A DNA stretch of 64,000 bases from a bacterium (GCA_027021615.1 JALUTY010000045.1:1-64000); one strand, 5' to 3'; counted from the first letter of the stretch, positions 1 through 7,924 are shown. Numbers and translations are program-made. Notes: generated from the sequence alone by a model not told the origin.

Positions 1-13
1 GAAGGGACCAAAG

Positions 14-108
14 TGTTCGGCATGGGACCGGAATCGGCGTTCATCATCCGTCGGAACGGGTGTTCGGCATGGATCGGAATCCGTGTTCAGTTTGGTCCGG
101 ATTACGCA
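14..108. mobile_element. Terminal multi-repeat end of an IS21-type insertion sequence
   Basis: Four imperfect tandem units of 22-25 bp begin at about 14, 39, 61 and 84. Each follows the pattern TGTTCGGCAT, four or five variable bases, then CGGAAT or a close variant. Such serial end repeats are typical of IS21-family termini, and the last unit closes with CA at 107-108, as IS21 ends normally do. The body of the element would lie to the left of the window, so the family assignment rests only on the end architecture. Confidence 0.6.
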
Positions 109-1030
109 GATGGGGTTCGGCGAGCTCGGCCATCGCATGCGATATTGCCCGGCGTGCGCGCACTGGGACCTGGCGGAGCGCGGCTACACGTACTACCGCG
201 TATACCACCAGGCTCCGGGCGTATATGTCTGCCCGACGCACGCGGACCCCCTCGAGCGATATCGCCGGGGCTCCCGGCCGACCCGGGGCGGGCCGAGGTC
301 GGTGCTGCCCCTGGGGGAATCGCCGGACTGGACCGCCCGGCCGTATCCCCTGCCTCGCGACCTGCGGGCGGTGCGCGGCCACTTGGCGTACGCCCGCGTG
401 GTCCGGGAACTCTGGGACACGGCCCGCTGCGGCTACGGCAGGGATGTGCTCGACGCAGCCGTGCTCTTGCGTCTTGCCGAACTGGGGGTCGATCTCTTTC
501 GGGGCTGGCTTTACGTGAGGGCGGCCATCCGCGACATGATTTTCGAGGCCTGGGGCGAGCCGTACCTCGACGACTACTGCCGAACCACGCGGCACGTGTT
601 CCGCCGCCACCCCGTACACGACGTGGCCTTGGTTGCCGGGGCTCTGTACGACCAGCCCCGGCTCGTCTGGCGGTGGTGTGACCGGATCGTCGTAGGCTCC
701 GACGGCACGGATCTGCCTCGCGCGCCGCTACAGCGTCGGAGCCCCCTTCTGGCCCGGGTCGGGGCGCGCGATCAGGCAATGCGCCGTCTCGCAGCGATGT
801 GCGGCCCGGGGCGTCTACATTGCCGCGTGTGCACACATGAGGACCCTCGTATCCGGCACATCTGCCGGGACATCCTCCCCGACGGGGCGATGTGGGACGA
901 GTACACGATGCGGCTCTCCGCCGAGGGGCCTCCAACGTACTGGCCCCAGTACCCCGCCAACAACGGGGCGTACCGGCTGGCCTTAGAGCGGGTGCAGCGG
1001 TTAGGGACGGGGAGAGCAGTGGGTTTTTGA
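83..1030 (+). pseudogene. TniQ-family transposition protein, 5'-truncated by the IS21-type end
   Basis: TniQ/TnsD proteins help select targets for Tn7-like and Tn5053-like transposons. Directly visible is the TniQ zinc-binding signature: a CPAC motif, an aromatic-His stretch ending in HQAPGVYVC, then PTH. A second Cys/His cluster (CRVCTHED) lies near the C-terminus. Family members usually have some 80-100 residues before the CPxC motif, but here only about a dozen native codons remain after the IS end at 108, and the frame runs open through the IS repeats to the left edge. The apparent GTG start at 83 lies inside the IS end. No tniA or tniB is present in the window. Confidence 0.7.
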
Positions 1031-1037
1031 ACCACGG

Positions 1038-1045
1038 GGAGAAAA
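1038..1045. repeat. IS66 target-site duplication, left copy
   Basis: GGAGAAAA stands immediately left of the IS66 inverted repeat and recurs exactly at 3485-3492. An 8-bp duplication is the normal IS66-family length. Confidence 0.95.
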
Positions 1046-1070
1046 GTAAGCGCCCTATGAACCGCTTCTG
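1046..1070 (+). repeat. IS66 left terminal inverted repeat
   Basis: It begins GTAAGCGCCCTATGAACCGC and matches the reverse complement of the right end at 3460-3484 apart from a few mismatches. Confidence 0.9.
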
Positions 1071-1144
1071 TTCGGGGTGACCTGGGCCTGGCATTCTCCG
1101 GACCGACTCGAGGAACTCGTTTCTCTGTCGGAAAGGAGGTTGGC

Positions 1145-1420
1145 ATGGCCATTGTGGGCAGGTACCGGGTGAAGCGGCAGCGCAGGCGGCAGTTGGCGCG
1201 GGGGAGCGGGGCCGGGCGGGACCGGTTGGCAGTTGAGGCGGCGGGCGCGAGGTTTGTTTCGGTGGGCACGGTGGGGTCCCTGGGGTTGGGAGGTGGAGCC
1301 GTTGCCCCGGCCTCCGGGGTTAGCGTGTGGATCCATGGCCGCTACGAGGTGCGGGTGGGGTCGGGGTTCGAGGAGTCGACCCTGGCGCGGGTGGTGCGCA
1401 CGCTGGAGCGGCTGGGATGA
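1145..1420 (+). CDS. tnpA: IS66 TnpA-type accessory protein
   Basis: This is the first ORF of the IS66 element, 91 aa. It starts at an ATG preceded by a strong AAAGGAGG ribosome site. The N-terminus is basic (GRYRVKRQRRRQLARG) and the C-terminus (VRVGSGFEESTLARVVRTLE) matches the usual end of IS66 OrfA, where a short domain reads '..gFdaatLarvlraLe'. OrfA is needed for efficient IS66 transposition but its exact role is unsettled. Its stop overlaps the tnpB start (ATGA), implying coupled translation. Confidence 0.85.
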   Translation: MAIVGRYRVKRQRRRQLARGSGAGRDRLAVEAAGARFVSVGTVGSLGLGGGAVAPASGVSVWIHGRYEVRVGSGFEESTLARVVRTLERLG

Positions 1421-1770
1421 TCGCGGTGCCGTCGGGGACGCGGGTGTACCTGGCGGTGGGGCCCACGGACATGCGCAAGTCGATCAACGGGCTGGCGGCG
1501 CTGGTCGAGACGCAGATGGGGCGCTCGGCGGTGTCGGGGCACCTGTTTGTGTTTTGCAACCGGGCGCGGACGATCGTGAAGGCGCTCTACTGGGACCACA
1601 ACGGGTTTTGCCTGTGGCAGAAGCGGCTGGAGGCGGAACGGTTTCGGTGGCCGAGGATCGAAGAGGAGGTGTTGGAGATTGAGCCGCGGCAGCTCCTGTG
1701 GTTACTGAGCGGGTTGGAGATTGAACATAGAGGTTCCCATCTACGGCTTGCAGTATCTTCTGTCGACTAA
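1417..1770 (+). CDS. tnpB: IS66 TnpB (Orf2)
   Basis: 117 aa, starting with the ATG that overlaps the tnpA stop. It carries the hallmark IS66 Orf2 sequence: PSGTRVYLAVGPTDMRKSI, then HLFVFCNRARTIVKALYWD and GFCLWQKRLE. The length is close to the normal 115-120 aa. A longer reading in the same frame from 1327 runs inside tnpA and is not needed. The last ~15 residues differ from typical members, but the domain is intact. Confidence 0.92.
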   Translation: MIAVPSGTRVYLAVGPTDMRKSINGLAALVETQMGRSAVSGHLFVFCNRARTIVKALYWDHNGFCLWQKRLEAERFRWPRIEEEVLEIEPRQLLWLLSGLEIEHRGSHLRLAVSSVD

Positions 1771-1843
1771 CGTATTGATTCAGGGGCTGCAAAACCAAAA
1801 ACTTCTGGACGCGGGCGAACGTTTTTATGGTATAGGGTGGGGC

Positions 1844-3475
1844 ATGGAAACGATATATTCTGCCCTTCCGAATGATATAACCGCCCTGCAGCGCCTGTTG
1901 ATGGCTGCCCAAGAAGAGAACCGTGCGCTGACCGAAGAGAACCAGAAGCTTCGGACGGATGTTACGTTGTTGCAGGAGGAGGTGCAGTTTCTGAAGCACC
2001 GCCTGTTTGGTCGGAAGTCGGAGCGGCTGAGCGAGGCGGAGAGGAAGCAACTGCTTCTCTTCAACGAAGCGGAAGCCACGGTCGAGGCGGCCGGGGAAAA
2101 GGAAGGCGAGGGGGAAGAAAAGGAGATCCGGGTTTCCTCCCACACGCGGCGCAAACGGGGCCGGAAGCCGTTGCCGGCGAACCTGCCGCGGGTGGACGTG
2201 GTGTGCGACGTACCGGAAGACGAGAAGCGCTGCGGGTGCGGGGCCGAGAAGGTGCGGATCGGGGAGGAGACCTCGGAGCGGCTAGACATCGTGCCGGCGC
2301 GGCTTCAGGTGATCCGGGAGATCCGGCCGAAATATGCGTGCCGGGCGTGCGAGGGGGTGGAAGACGAGGGGCCGACGGTGGTGATCGCGCCGGCTCGGCC
2401 GCACCTGATCCCGAAGGGGAACGCCACAGAAGGGCTTTTGGCCTACGTGATCACGGCCAAGTTTGCGGACGCGATCCCCTTCTACCGGCAGAGCAAGCAG
2501 TTTGAGCGGATCGGGGTGGACCTCAGCCGGACGACCCTGTGCCAGTGGGCGCTGCAGGCAGCCGAGCGGTGTAAACCGGTGCTGGAGCTCTTGCGCGAGG
2601 AGGTACGGGCGGGCCCGTTGATCCGGGCGGACGAGACGACACTGCAGGTACTCAAGGAGCCGGGTCGAGCGGCGCAGACGAAATCGTACATGTGGGTGTT
2701 TCTGGGGGGACCAGCCGGGCGGCCTGCGGTGGAGTACCACTACGACCCGACGCGGGAGGGGCGGGTGGCGCGGGAGTACCTTCGTGGGTACCGGGGCGTG
2801 GTGCAGACGGACGGGTACCAGGGGTACGACTTTCTGGACCACCAACCCGACATCACCCATGCGGGGTGCTGGGCGCACGTGCGGCGGAAGTTTGTCGAGG
2901 CGGCGAAGGTGGTCAAGGCGGCCAAGGGGAAGACGCCGAGCACGGCGGCCCATTGGGCGGTGGGGCGGATTCGAACGCTCTATGCCATCGAACGGCAGGC
3001 CAAGGCCCAGGGGCTTGAGGGGGAGGCGCTGGTGGAGGTGAGGCGGGAGAAGGCGTTGCCGCTCCTGGGGGCGTTCAAGAAGTGGCTGGACAAGAAGGAC
3101 GGGCAGGTGGTGCCAAAGAGCCTGTTGGGGAAGGCGGTGGCCTACGCTCGGCAACAGTGGCCCCGTCTGGAGGTGTACGTGGACCACGCGTTCCTGACAC
3201 CGGACAACAACCTGGCGGAGAACGCGATCCGGCCGTTTGTGGTGGGGCGGAAGAACTGGCTCTTTAGCGCCACGCCGGGGGGAGCGTGGGCGAGCGCGGC
3301 GTTCTACAGCCTGATCGAGACGGCGAAGGCGAATGGGTTGGAGCCGTACCGGTACCTGAAGCACGTGTTCGAGCACGTACCGTACGCGAAGACCAAGGAA
3401 GACTACCGGGTGCTCCTGCCGCAGCACATGCCGGCAGACCTCTTTGCCCGACTTGCGCCGGGGAGCGGTTTATAA
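1844..3475 (+). CDS. tnpC: IS66 transposase (TnpC)
   Basis: 543 aa from the ATG at 1844. The frame is open from 1721, but the family normally begins just before the leucine-zipper segment seen here (ITALQRLLMAAQEENRALTE). Domains in order: N-terminal coiled coil (about 10-60), the RLFGRKSER motif, a zinc-finger region with CGCGAEK and CRACEG, then the DDE catalytic core beginning near IRADETTLQVL and including the HAGCWAHVRRKF motif and the C-terminal NNLAENAIRPFVVGRKNWLF segment. All hallmark motifs are present and in frame, so the enzyme looks functional. The C-terminus ends a few bases inside the right inverted repeat. Confidence 0.95.
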   Translation: METIYSALPNDITALQRLLMAAQEENRALTEENQKLRTDVTLLQEEVQFLKHRLFGRKSERLSEAERKQLLLFNEAEATVEAAGEKEGEGEEKEIRVSSHTRRKRGRKPLPANLPRVDVVCDVPEDEKRCGCGAEKVRIGEETSERLDIVPARLQVIREIRPKYACRACEGVEDEGPTVVIAPARPHLIPKGNATEGLLAYVITAKFADAIPFYRQSKQFERIGVDLSRTTLCQWALQAAERCKPVLELLREEVRAGPLIRADETTLQVLKEPGRAAQTKSYMWVFLGGPAGRPAVEYHYDPTREGRVAREYLRGYRGVVQTDGYQGYDFLDHQPDITHAGCWAHVRRKFVEAAKVVKAAKGKTPSTAAHWAVGRIRTLYAIERQAKAQGLEGEALVEVRREKALPLLGAFKKWLDKKDGQVVPKSLLGKAVAYARQQWPRLEVYVDHAFLTPDNNLAENAIRPFVVGRKNWLFSATPGGAWASAAFYSLIETAKANGLEPYRYLKHVFEHVPYAKTKEDYRVLLPQHMPADLFARLAPGSGL

Positions 3476-3484
3476 GGCGCTTAC
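3460..3484 (-). repeat. IS66 right terminal inverted repeat
   Basis: Read on the minus strand it begins GTAAGCGCCTTATAAACCGC, matching the left end. A closely related solo copy occurs near 8203-8224. Confidence 0.9.
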
Positions 3485-3492
3485 GGAGAAAA
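3485..3492. repeat. IS66 target-site duplication, right copy
   Basis: GGAGAAAA is identical to 1038-1045. It also serves as the ribosome-binding site of the gene starting at 3496, so the insertion duplicated a Shine-Dalgarno sequence and left the downstream gene translatable. Confidence 0.95.
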
Positions 3493-3495
3493 GAA

Positions 3496-4575
3496 ATGCC
3501 GTTGAGGCAGTACCGTGTGCCCCCCTCGATCGAGCACTGGTATCCCCCCGCCGCATGGGCAGCCATGCGTGCGTATTGTGGCGGAACTCAATGGCAGCGG
3601 CCGGCCCTGTACGGGTACCTGGCCGTGTTACCGGTCCCCGTTACCCGCGTGGACTGGATGGCTGACGCGCTCGGGGTCGCACAGAACACGGCCATCATGT
3701 GGCTGTCTCGGCTGGAGAGAGCAAAGGTATTCGGGCAGCGCTGCATGGTGGTGCTCCCCGACGTCGCGGAGAAGCTGCGGATATTCTCGTGGGGACCGAC
3801 CGGCCGGGAAATCGTGGATCTCATGGCATCCTTGCCCACGCCAGCCAAGTGCCCCCACCTCCCCCAGTACCGGCGGTTGCTCGCCGACCCCAATGTGGTG
3901 GCGGCCCTCCGGGTGGCTGCGGACGAGACGGGGGTGTCCGGCTTCCACGCGGCGATAGATGCGTTTGGTGCCTTGATGGGCGGGGCCCCTGTCCCTCGAC
4001 AGCCCCAGGGCCTGGTACCGAAGCGGTATCGGGGCGGCGTCCGGTTCGTGCCGGGGCGTCCGACCCCGAATGTCCAGGATGGCACCGGGGGTTCGGACAT
4101 GGACGATCAGGTGGAGGATATGGAGGAGACAGGATTGCCGGAACGCGAGCAGTCCGACGACGAGATGGCCCCCTCGTGCCACGGGGGGTTCCCCGTAGGT
4201 GACGGCGATGCGCCGGGCCCATCATCGACCGGATGTCCCCCCGGGCCTTCCCCTGGGGATGGCGTGGCCCGCGCCCTCTCCGAGGACCGCGAACTGCGCT
4301 GGTGGGTGCTGCGTTACGGGCTCGGCGAACACGTTGTGAGGGCGTACTGCCGGGAGTTCAGGGCGGAGGCCGCGCTCGTCCTACAGTCCCTGCGGTACGC
4401 GAGGTGGGACATCCTCCGAGGGCGGGTTGCCCCGGAGAAGGCCTTACGGGCCGTGCATGACGCGTTCACGGAGCACGGATGCTACCCGCCGCCGCCCGAC
4501 TACCACGCGGCGGCCGATCTGCGCGGGGTGGTACTGGCAGACGCCCAGCGCCGCCGGGGCCAAAGCGACTCGTAG
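3496..4575 (+). CDS. Hypothetical HTH protein with acidic linker, TniQ-linked
   Basis: 359 aa of unknown function. The ATG at 3496 follows GGAGAAAA at the ideal distance; reading further upstream would run into the IS66 end. Residues around 50-80 (VTRVDWMADALGVAQNTAIMW) look like a helix-turn-helix. The middle (about 190-260) is a low-complexity acidic, Pro/Gly-rich linker, followed by a compact helical C-terminal region containing repeated WWVLRYGLGEHVV and YCREFRAEA type segments. Removing the IS66 element places it directly behind the TniQ stop, so it was probably the second gene of that operon. A DNA-binding accessory of a Tn7/Tn5053-like element is plausible but is inference. Confidence 0.65.
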   Translation: MPLRQYRVPPSIEHWYPPAAWAAMRAYCGGTQWQRPALYGYLAVLPVPVTRVDWMADALGVAQNTAIMWLSRLERAKVFGQRCMVVLPDVAEKLRIFSWGPTGREIVDLMASLPTPAKCPHLPQYRRLLADPNVVAALRVAADETGVSGFHAAIDAFGALMGGAPVPRQPQGLVPKRYRGGVRFVPGRPTPNVQDGTGGSDMDDQVEDMEETGLPEREQSDDEMAPSCHGGFPVGDGDAPGPSSTGCPPGPSPGDGVARALSEDRELRWWVLRYGLGEHVVRAYCREFRAEAALVLQSLRYARWDILRGRVAPEKALRAVHDAFTEHGCYPPPPDYHAAADLRGVVLADAQRRRGQSDS

Positions 4576-4635
4576 GCTCTGAGCTTGCGTCCATCCAAGG
4601 GAAAGGACTTCATCCGAGAGGAGCCGGACATCGCG

Positions 4636-5280
4636 ATGACATCTGAAGACTTCGCCCGACATCTGCACGACATTCTCTCCCGGTACGGGATCGATGCGCC
4701 GACCGAAGAGTTCCTCGCCGCTCTTGCGGAAATGGCCACTGCCTATGCCGAGGCGGCGGGGCGTCCGCTAGATACGCCGATCCTGCCGGCCCGAACGGGT
4801 GGCGTGACCTCGGATCTGGTGCGTTCCTGGGGACTCGTCCCCGTGCGCGGCAGAGATTCGGCGGAACTGCGCCGACGGGCCATTGGGGAGTCCGCCGCCT
4901 GGGCCGTGCTGGTCTGCCACAGCTACACGACCCGCGAGGCCGCGGAGATTCTGGGGGTCACCGCGGGGGCGATTCGTGCGAGGATTGGTCCAACTCGGAG
5001 AAGTCTATACGGGTTTCGCTCGCTGGGGCGCTGGCGGCTTCCAAGGTTCCAGTTCATGGGCGACGATACCCTCCCTTATATTGAGCTCGTCTTACCGCAC
5101 GTGCCCGAAAACGCATCCCCCGTGGCCGTACACCTGTGGTTCGTGGACCCGAACCCCGCCCTGGTGGACCCTGCCACGGGCGACCCCCTCAGTCCTCGGG
5201 AGTGGCTCCTTCGCGGCTACTCGCCCGAGCCGTTGCGGGATCTGCTTCGGCAGATGAAAAGCGGGCCCCGGAGCCCCTGA
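4636..5280 (+). CDS. Hypothetical HTH protein with ParS/MbcA-like C-terminal region
   Basis: 214 aa from the ATG at 4636, preceded by GAGAGGAG at a somewhat long spacing; an in-frame TTG at 4585 is the alternative start. A helix-turn-helix (SYTTREAAEILGVTAGAIRA) lies near the middle. The C-terminus (VDPNPALVDPATGDPLSPRE, then WLLRGYSPEPLRDLLRQM) has the pattern of the MbcA/ParS/Xre antitoxin toxin-binding domain, in which a proline-rich 'P.. L .. G .. P' stretch precedes a short helix. No RES-type toxin is next to it. It follows the 3496 gene by 60 bp and probably shares its operon. The function is uncertain. Confidence 0.6.
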   Translation: MTSEDFARHLHDILSRYGIDAPTEEFLAALAEMATAYAEAAGRPLDTPILPARTGGVTSDLVRSWGLVPVRGRDSAELRRRAIGESAAWAVLVCHSYTTREAAEILGVTAGAIRARIGPTRRSLYGFRSLGRWRLPRFQFMGDDTLPYIELVLPHVPENASPVAVHLWFVDPNPALVDPATGDPLSPREWLLRGYSPEPLRDLLRQMKSGPRSP

Positions 5281-5387
5281 GGGCAGAGCGAGTGCGCTCA
5301 CAACGGTTGGGTACGCTTCCGAGAGGTTCCTTCGGGTTTCCAGTGGGGCGAGAGTCGCGGTAGGGTGGTTCGCCGGAAGGCGGTCTG

Positions 5388-5418
5388 CCCCGGGGGTGTC
5401 ATCGGAACCCCGGGGGCC
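5388..5418. repeat. Paired CCCCGGGG palindromes
   Basis: Two copies of the self-complementary CCCCGGGG separated by about 13 bases (gtgtcatcggaa) form an obvious hairpin in the gap before the Phd-type antitoxin. It could be a terminator-like structure for the upstream genes, although no U-tract follows, or an operator. Confidence 0.4.
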
Positions 5419-5474
5419 GACGGTCGTGCCAGCCGGGCTTCCGAGTTCGGCGAAAACACACGGAGGAAACCACG

Positions 5475-5720
5475 GTGGCGATGCGAGTGGGGGTGTCCGA
5501 GGCCAAGACCCACCTCTCCCGGCTGCTTGCCGCGGTGGAGCGGGGCGAGAGAGTCACGATCACCCGGCGCGGCAAACCGGTCGCGGTGCTGATCCCGGCG
5601 GAAGCTGCGGAGGGGATGGATGGGGAGGAACTCGTTCGGGAGTTCGCCGCGCTTCGTGCGCGCACCCGGCCGACTCCGGAGTCGATCCGGGAACTGCGCG
5701 ATCACGGACGGGATCGATGA
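5475..5720 (+). CDS. Phd/YefM-family antitoxin
   Basis: 81 aa. GTG start with GGAGGA seven bases upstream; an ATG two codons later is the alternative. The sequence MRVGVSEAKTHLSRLLAAVE followed by ERVTITRRGKPVAVLIP is the classical Phd/YefM fold, which binds its own promoter through the N-terminal half and neutralises a toxin through the C-terminal helix. The stop overlaps an ATG (ATGA) that begins the remains of a VapC toxin, the usual VapB-VapC-like arrangement. The toxin is broken, so the antitoxin is now an orphan unless it acts in trans. Confidence 0.88.
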   Translation: MAMRVGVSEAKTHLSRLLAAVERGERVTITRRGKPVAVLIPAEAAEGMDGEELVREFAALRARTRPTPESIRELRDHGRDR

Positions 5721-5905
5721 CCCCCCTCGTTGTGGCTTGCTCCGTGTCGGCGCCTGGTGCCTGGGGAAGAGGGGAAGCCGGCTCTTGAGCGGGTGCGGGA
5801 GAGGACCTGCGGGGCGGAGACTCTGACAAAGCCGTGGCGGCCAACTGGCAACCTTTCTTGCTGGTTTGGGCCGTAGCGGGCAAGGGGCGTTCCCAGATCG
5901 GCCTT
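5717..5905 (+). pseudogene. VapC-type PIN toxin remnant
   Basis: Translation from the ATG overlapping the antitoxin stop gives MTPLVVACSVSA, which resembles the start of VapC toxins (M..LVVDCSV.A.W). The expected Asp is already Ala. A frameshift then leads to WCLG, a second to EGKPALERVRER, and a third frame gives LLVWAVAGKGR near 5860. No single frame extends to a full ~130-aa PIN domain. I read this as a toxin destroyed by several small indels and then truncated into the next relic. Confidence 0.55.
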
Positions 5906-5916
5906 CCCGTTTTTTT

Positions 5917-6539
5917 CATGCGGAGGTTGTGGCGCGCCACGGCATTTCCCACCCCAAGGCCCTGGTGGACCTGGCCCACCGCCTGATCGACGACACGCCT
6001 CGCTCTACAGCGTGAACCGCCTCACCGGGTACCTGAAGGCGTTGGGGCACAAGGTTCCCAAGTACGCCGTGGCCGAGTACCTGGAGTGGCTGGAGGACGC
6101 CTACTTCCTCTTCTCGGTCCACCTGTTCGACCCCTCGGCCGCGCGGCGAAACACGAATCCCAAAACGATCTACTGCATCGACCACGCCCTGGTGGTCTCG
6201 GTGTGGTCGGGAATCCGGGCGAACCGGGGCCGTCTCCTGGAGAACCTCGTCTTCACGGCCCTGCGGCGCGTGACCCCGGAGATCCACTACGTGAAGACAC
6301 GCCGCGGCGCGGAGGTCGACTTTCTCGCCCGGCTGCCGAAGGGCTCCCGGCTCCTGGTGCAGGTGTGCGACGATCTGGCCGATCGAGCCACGCGAACCCG
6401 CGAGATCAGGGCTCTGCGCGAAGCCATGGAGGAGCTCGACATGCCCCGGGGCATCGTGGTGACCCGGGAACACGACGAGCAGGTGGAGACGGGAACGGGG
6501 CAGATCGACGTAACGCCGGCCTGGCGCTTCCTGCTCTAG
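5917..6539 (+). pseudogene. DUF4143 (AAA-ATPase) C-terminal remnant, frameshifted
   Basis: These ATPases (AAA_14 plus DUF4143) are common in bacteria and of unknown role. Only the C-terminal domain survives. The frame at 5917 reads HAEVVARHGISHPKALVDL, the usual entry into DUF4143. A one-base frameshift near 5999 is needed to continue as SLYSVNRLTGYLKALGH through to DVTPAWRFLL at 6539. The AAA part (about 200 residues with Walker motifs) is absent. From 6012 the frame can be read as 175 aa, but this is a fragment. Two smaller relics of the same family lie at about 26.5 and 28.4 kb. Confidence 0.75.
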
Positions 6540-6644
6540 CTCCCGGAACCCGCATAGGAGAGCCAGGGTCGGGCTCCCATCCCTCCGGCAGAGGGAACGG
6601 GAAGCACATCCCGCCAGCGTGCGGGCCGGCTACAGGAGAGTCGA

Positions 6645-6977
6645 ATGATCACACGAATCGACGCGCGGGGACGGACGACCGTCCCCCAGGGCGTCCGGGC
6701 CGCGCCGGGGCTCGCGCCTGGCGACTGGATCCTTTGGTCGGTGGATCCCGACGGCACGGCCCGCGTCCGACGGTGTCACGAGGAAGACGAGGCATACCTC
6801 CGGTCCGTCGAGGCCACCCTGTTGGAGTGGGGGGAAGAAGCGGACGACGACGTGTACGGGGACCTACACGGTCGATGGAGTGAGATGAGGCATCAAAAGG
6901 GGGTGGTTAGGCGACCCAAAAACGCCGAGCGCCCGCATTGGTTCGGGGCAACGCGGGCGAGAAGGGGTGCGGCATGA
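6645..6977 (+). CDS. AbrB/PrlF-like antitoxin-type protein
   Basis: 110 aa, ATG with GGAGAG upstream. The N-terminus (MITRIDARGRTTVPQGVRAA) is a SpoVT/AbrB DNA-binding swapped-hairpin sequence. The next section (EATLLEWGEEADDDVYGDL) matches the tail of PrlF-type antitoxins that pair with YhaV. No YhaV follows. The last ~35 residues are unlike the family and basic. The stop overlaps the start of the FRG-domain gene by four bases (ATGA), the arrangement expected of a toxin-antitoxin or otherwise co-translated pair. The function with this new partner is inference. Confidence 0.65.
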   Translation: MITRIDARGRTTVPQGVRAAPGLAPGDWILWSVDPDGTARVRRCHEEDEAYLRSVEATLLEWGEEADDDVYGDLHGRWSEMRHQKGVVRRPKNAERPHWFGATRARRGAA

Positions 6978-7924
6978 CGATCGTTAAGAAACCATCGAAG
7001 GCGGCCAGAATGTCCAGACACGCGAACCTGGCTGAGCAGTTCTTTAAAAAACTAACGCCCGAGAGGAGGAAGCTATGGGGGGTTGAGCAAGCAGAGCAGG
7101 GAAAGCGGGGAACAACAACACTCAGCATCTCGCACCCAGCCGGTCTTGTCGCATTGTCAGGGTTCCTGAAGAGATTGGCCAATAAACGGGCCAATAAACG
7201 GTCCGAGCCCTCCCCGGTTTTTTGTCGGGGAGAAGTGGCCTGGCATGAGACGCTTGTTCCATCAGCCCTGCGTCACGTCAAATCGCAAAACGAATTAGAT
7301 TCAATAATATCGGTAGAGGACGCACTAGAAAAAGAGATAAAAAACCGGCTTGGGCATAGGATGAAGCGCTTCTCGGAAAGGCACTTCTCTGCCATTCTCC
7401 AACATTATGGCGTTCGAACGTCATGGATCGACTTGGTGGACAATCTCTTCGTAGCCGTTTGGTTTGCCCTGCACGAACGCCACACAGACGAGAATTCACA
7501 ATGCTACTACAAACCGTCTTCACGTCAAACAGGTTGGATACATTTTATCCGTCAGAAGATAGACAGCCATCCGAAGCTCCGTATACGAGATCTTCGTTCG
7601 GAATATCATTCTCTAAGCCTTCGACCTCACGCCCAACACGCTATCACAGCGACCCGGTGGACGCGGCAACACTGGCGCCTAGATAATCTCGATTTGTCCC
7701 CGTATGTTGTGGCCTCTGTAAAAATTCCAAATTTGCCCAAACTTTGGAAACTTCAGGGGCACATGTGGTCTCAAGAGTTTTTCTTCCCCACCCCAAAACA
7801 TGATCATACGTATTCAGTTCTATTAAGAAGAGAAACAGCGGACATACTAGACGCGGTTGCCAAAGAATTCGGGCTACCAAAACAACAATTAGGCAAGATT
7901 GACTTATACAAGCACAAGACATAA
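6974..7924 (+). CDS. FRG-domain protein
   Basis: 316 aa. ATG at 6974 overlapping the preceding stop, with GAAGGGG upstream. The FRG domain is named for a conserved Phe-Arg-Gly; here VFCRGEVAWHETLVPSALR (about 82-100) and ILQHYGVRTSWIDL followed by AVWFAL (about 141-166) are the two diagnostic blocks. FRG proteins are often found in defence islands and beside phage genes; their activity is not established. The gene is clearly AT-richer than its neighbours, a sign of transfer. Residues 70-77 (ANKRANKR) come from an exact 12-bp tandem duplication at 7178-7201. Confidence 0.78.
   Translation: MTIVKKPSKAARMSRHANLAEQFFKKLTPERRKLWGVEQAEQGKRGTTTLSISHPAGLVALSGFLKRLANKRANKRSEPSPVFCRGEVAWHETLVPSALRHVKSQNELDSIISVEDALEKEIKNRLGHRMKRFSERHFSAILQHYGVRTSWIDLVDNLFVAVWFALHERHTDENSQCYYKPSSRQTGWIHFIRQKIDSHPKLRIRDLRSEYHSLSLRPHAQHAITATRWTRQHWRLDNLDLSPYVVASVKIPNLPKLWKLQGHMWSQEFFFPTPKHDHTYSVLLRRETADILDAVAKEFGLPKQQLGKIDLYKHKT
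7178..7201 (+). repeat. 12-bp in-frame tandem duplication inside the FRG gene
   Basis: The unit GCCAATAAACGG occurs twice back to back and duplicates four codons without shifting the frame. Confidence 0.9.

Larger units (their letters stand above)
1046..3484 (+). mobile_element. Complete IS66-family insertion sequence
   Basis: The element is bounded by imperfect inverted repeats: GTAAGCGCCCTATGAACCGC on the left and the complement of GTAAGCGCCTTATAAACCGC on the right. It carries the full tnpA-tnpB-tnpC set and is flanked by a perfect 8-bp duplication. Nothing in it looks broken, so it is probably recent and potentially active. It separates the TniQ gene from the gene starting at 3496. Confidence 0.95.
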
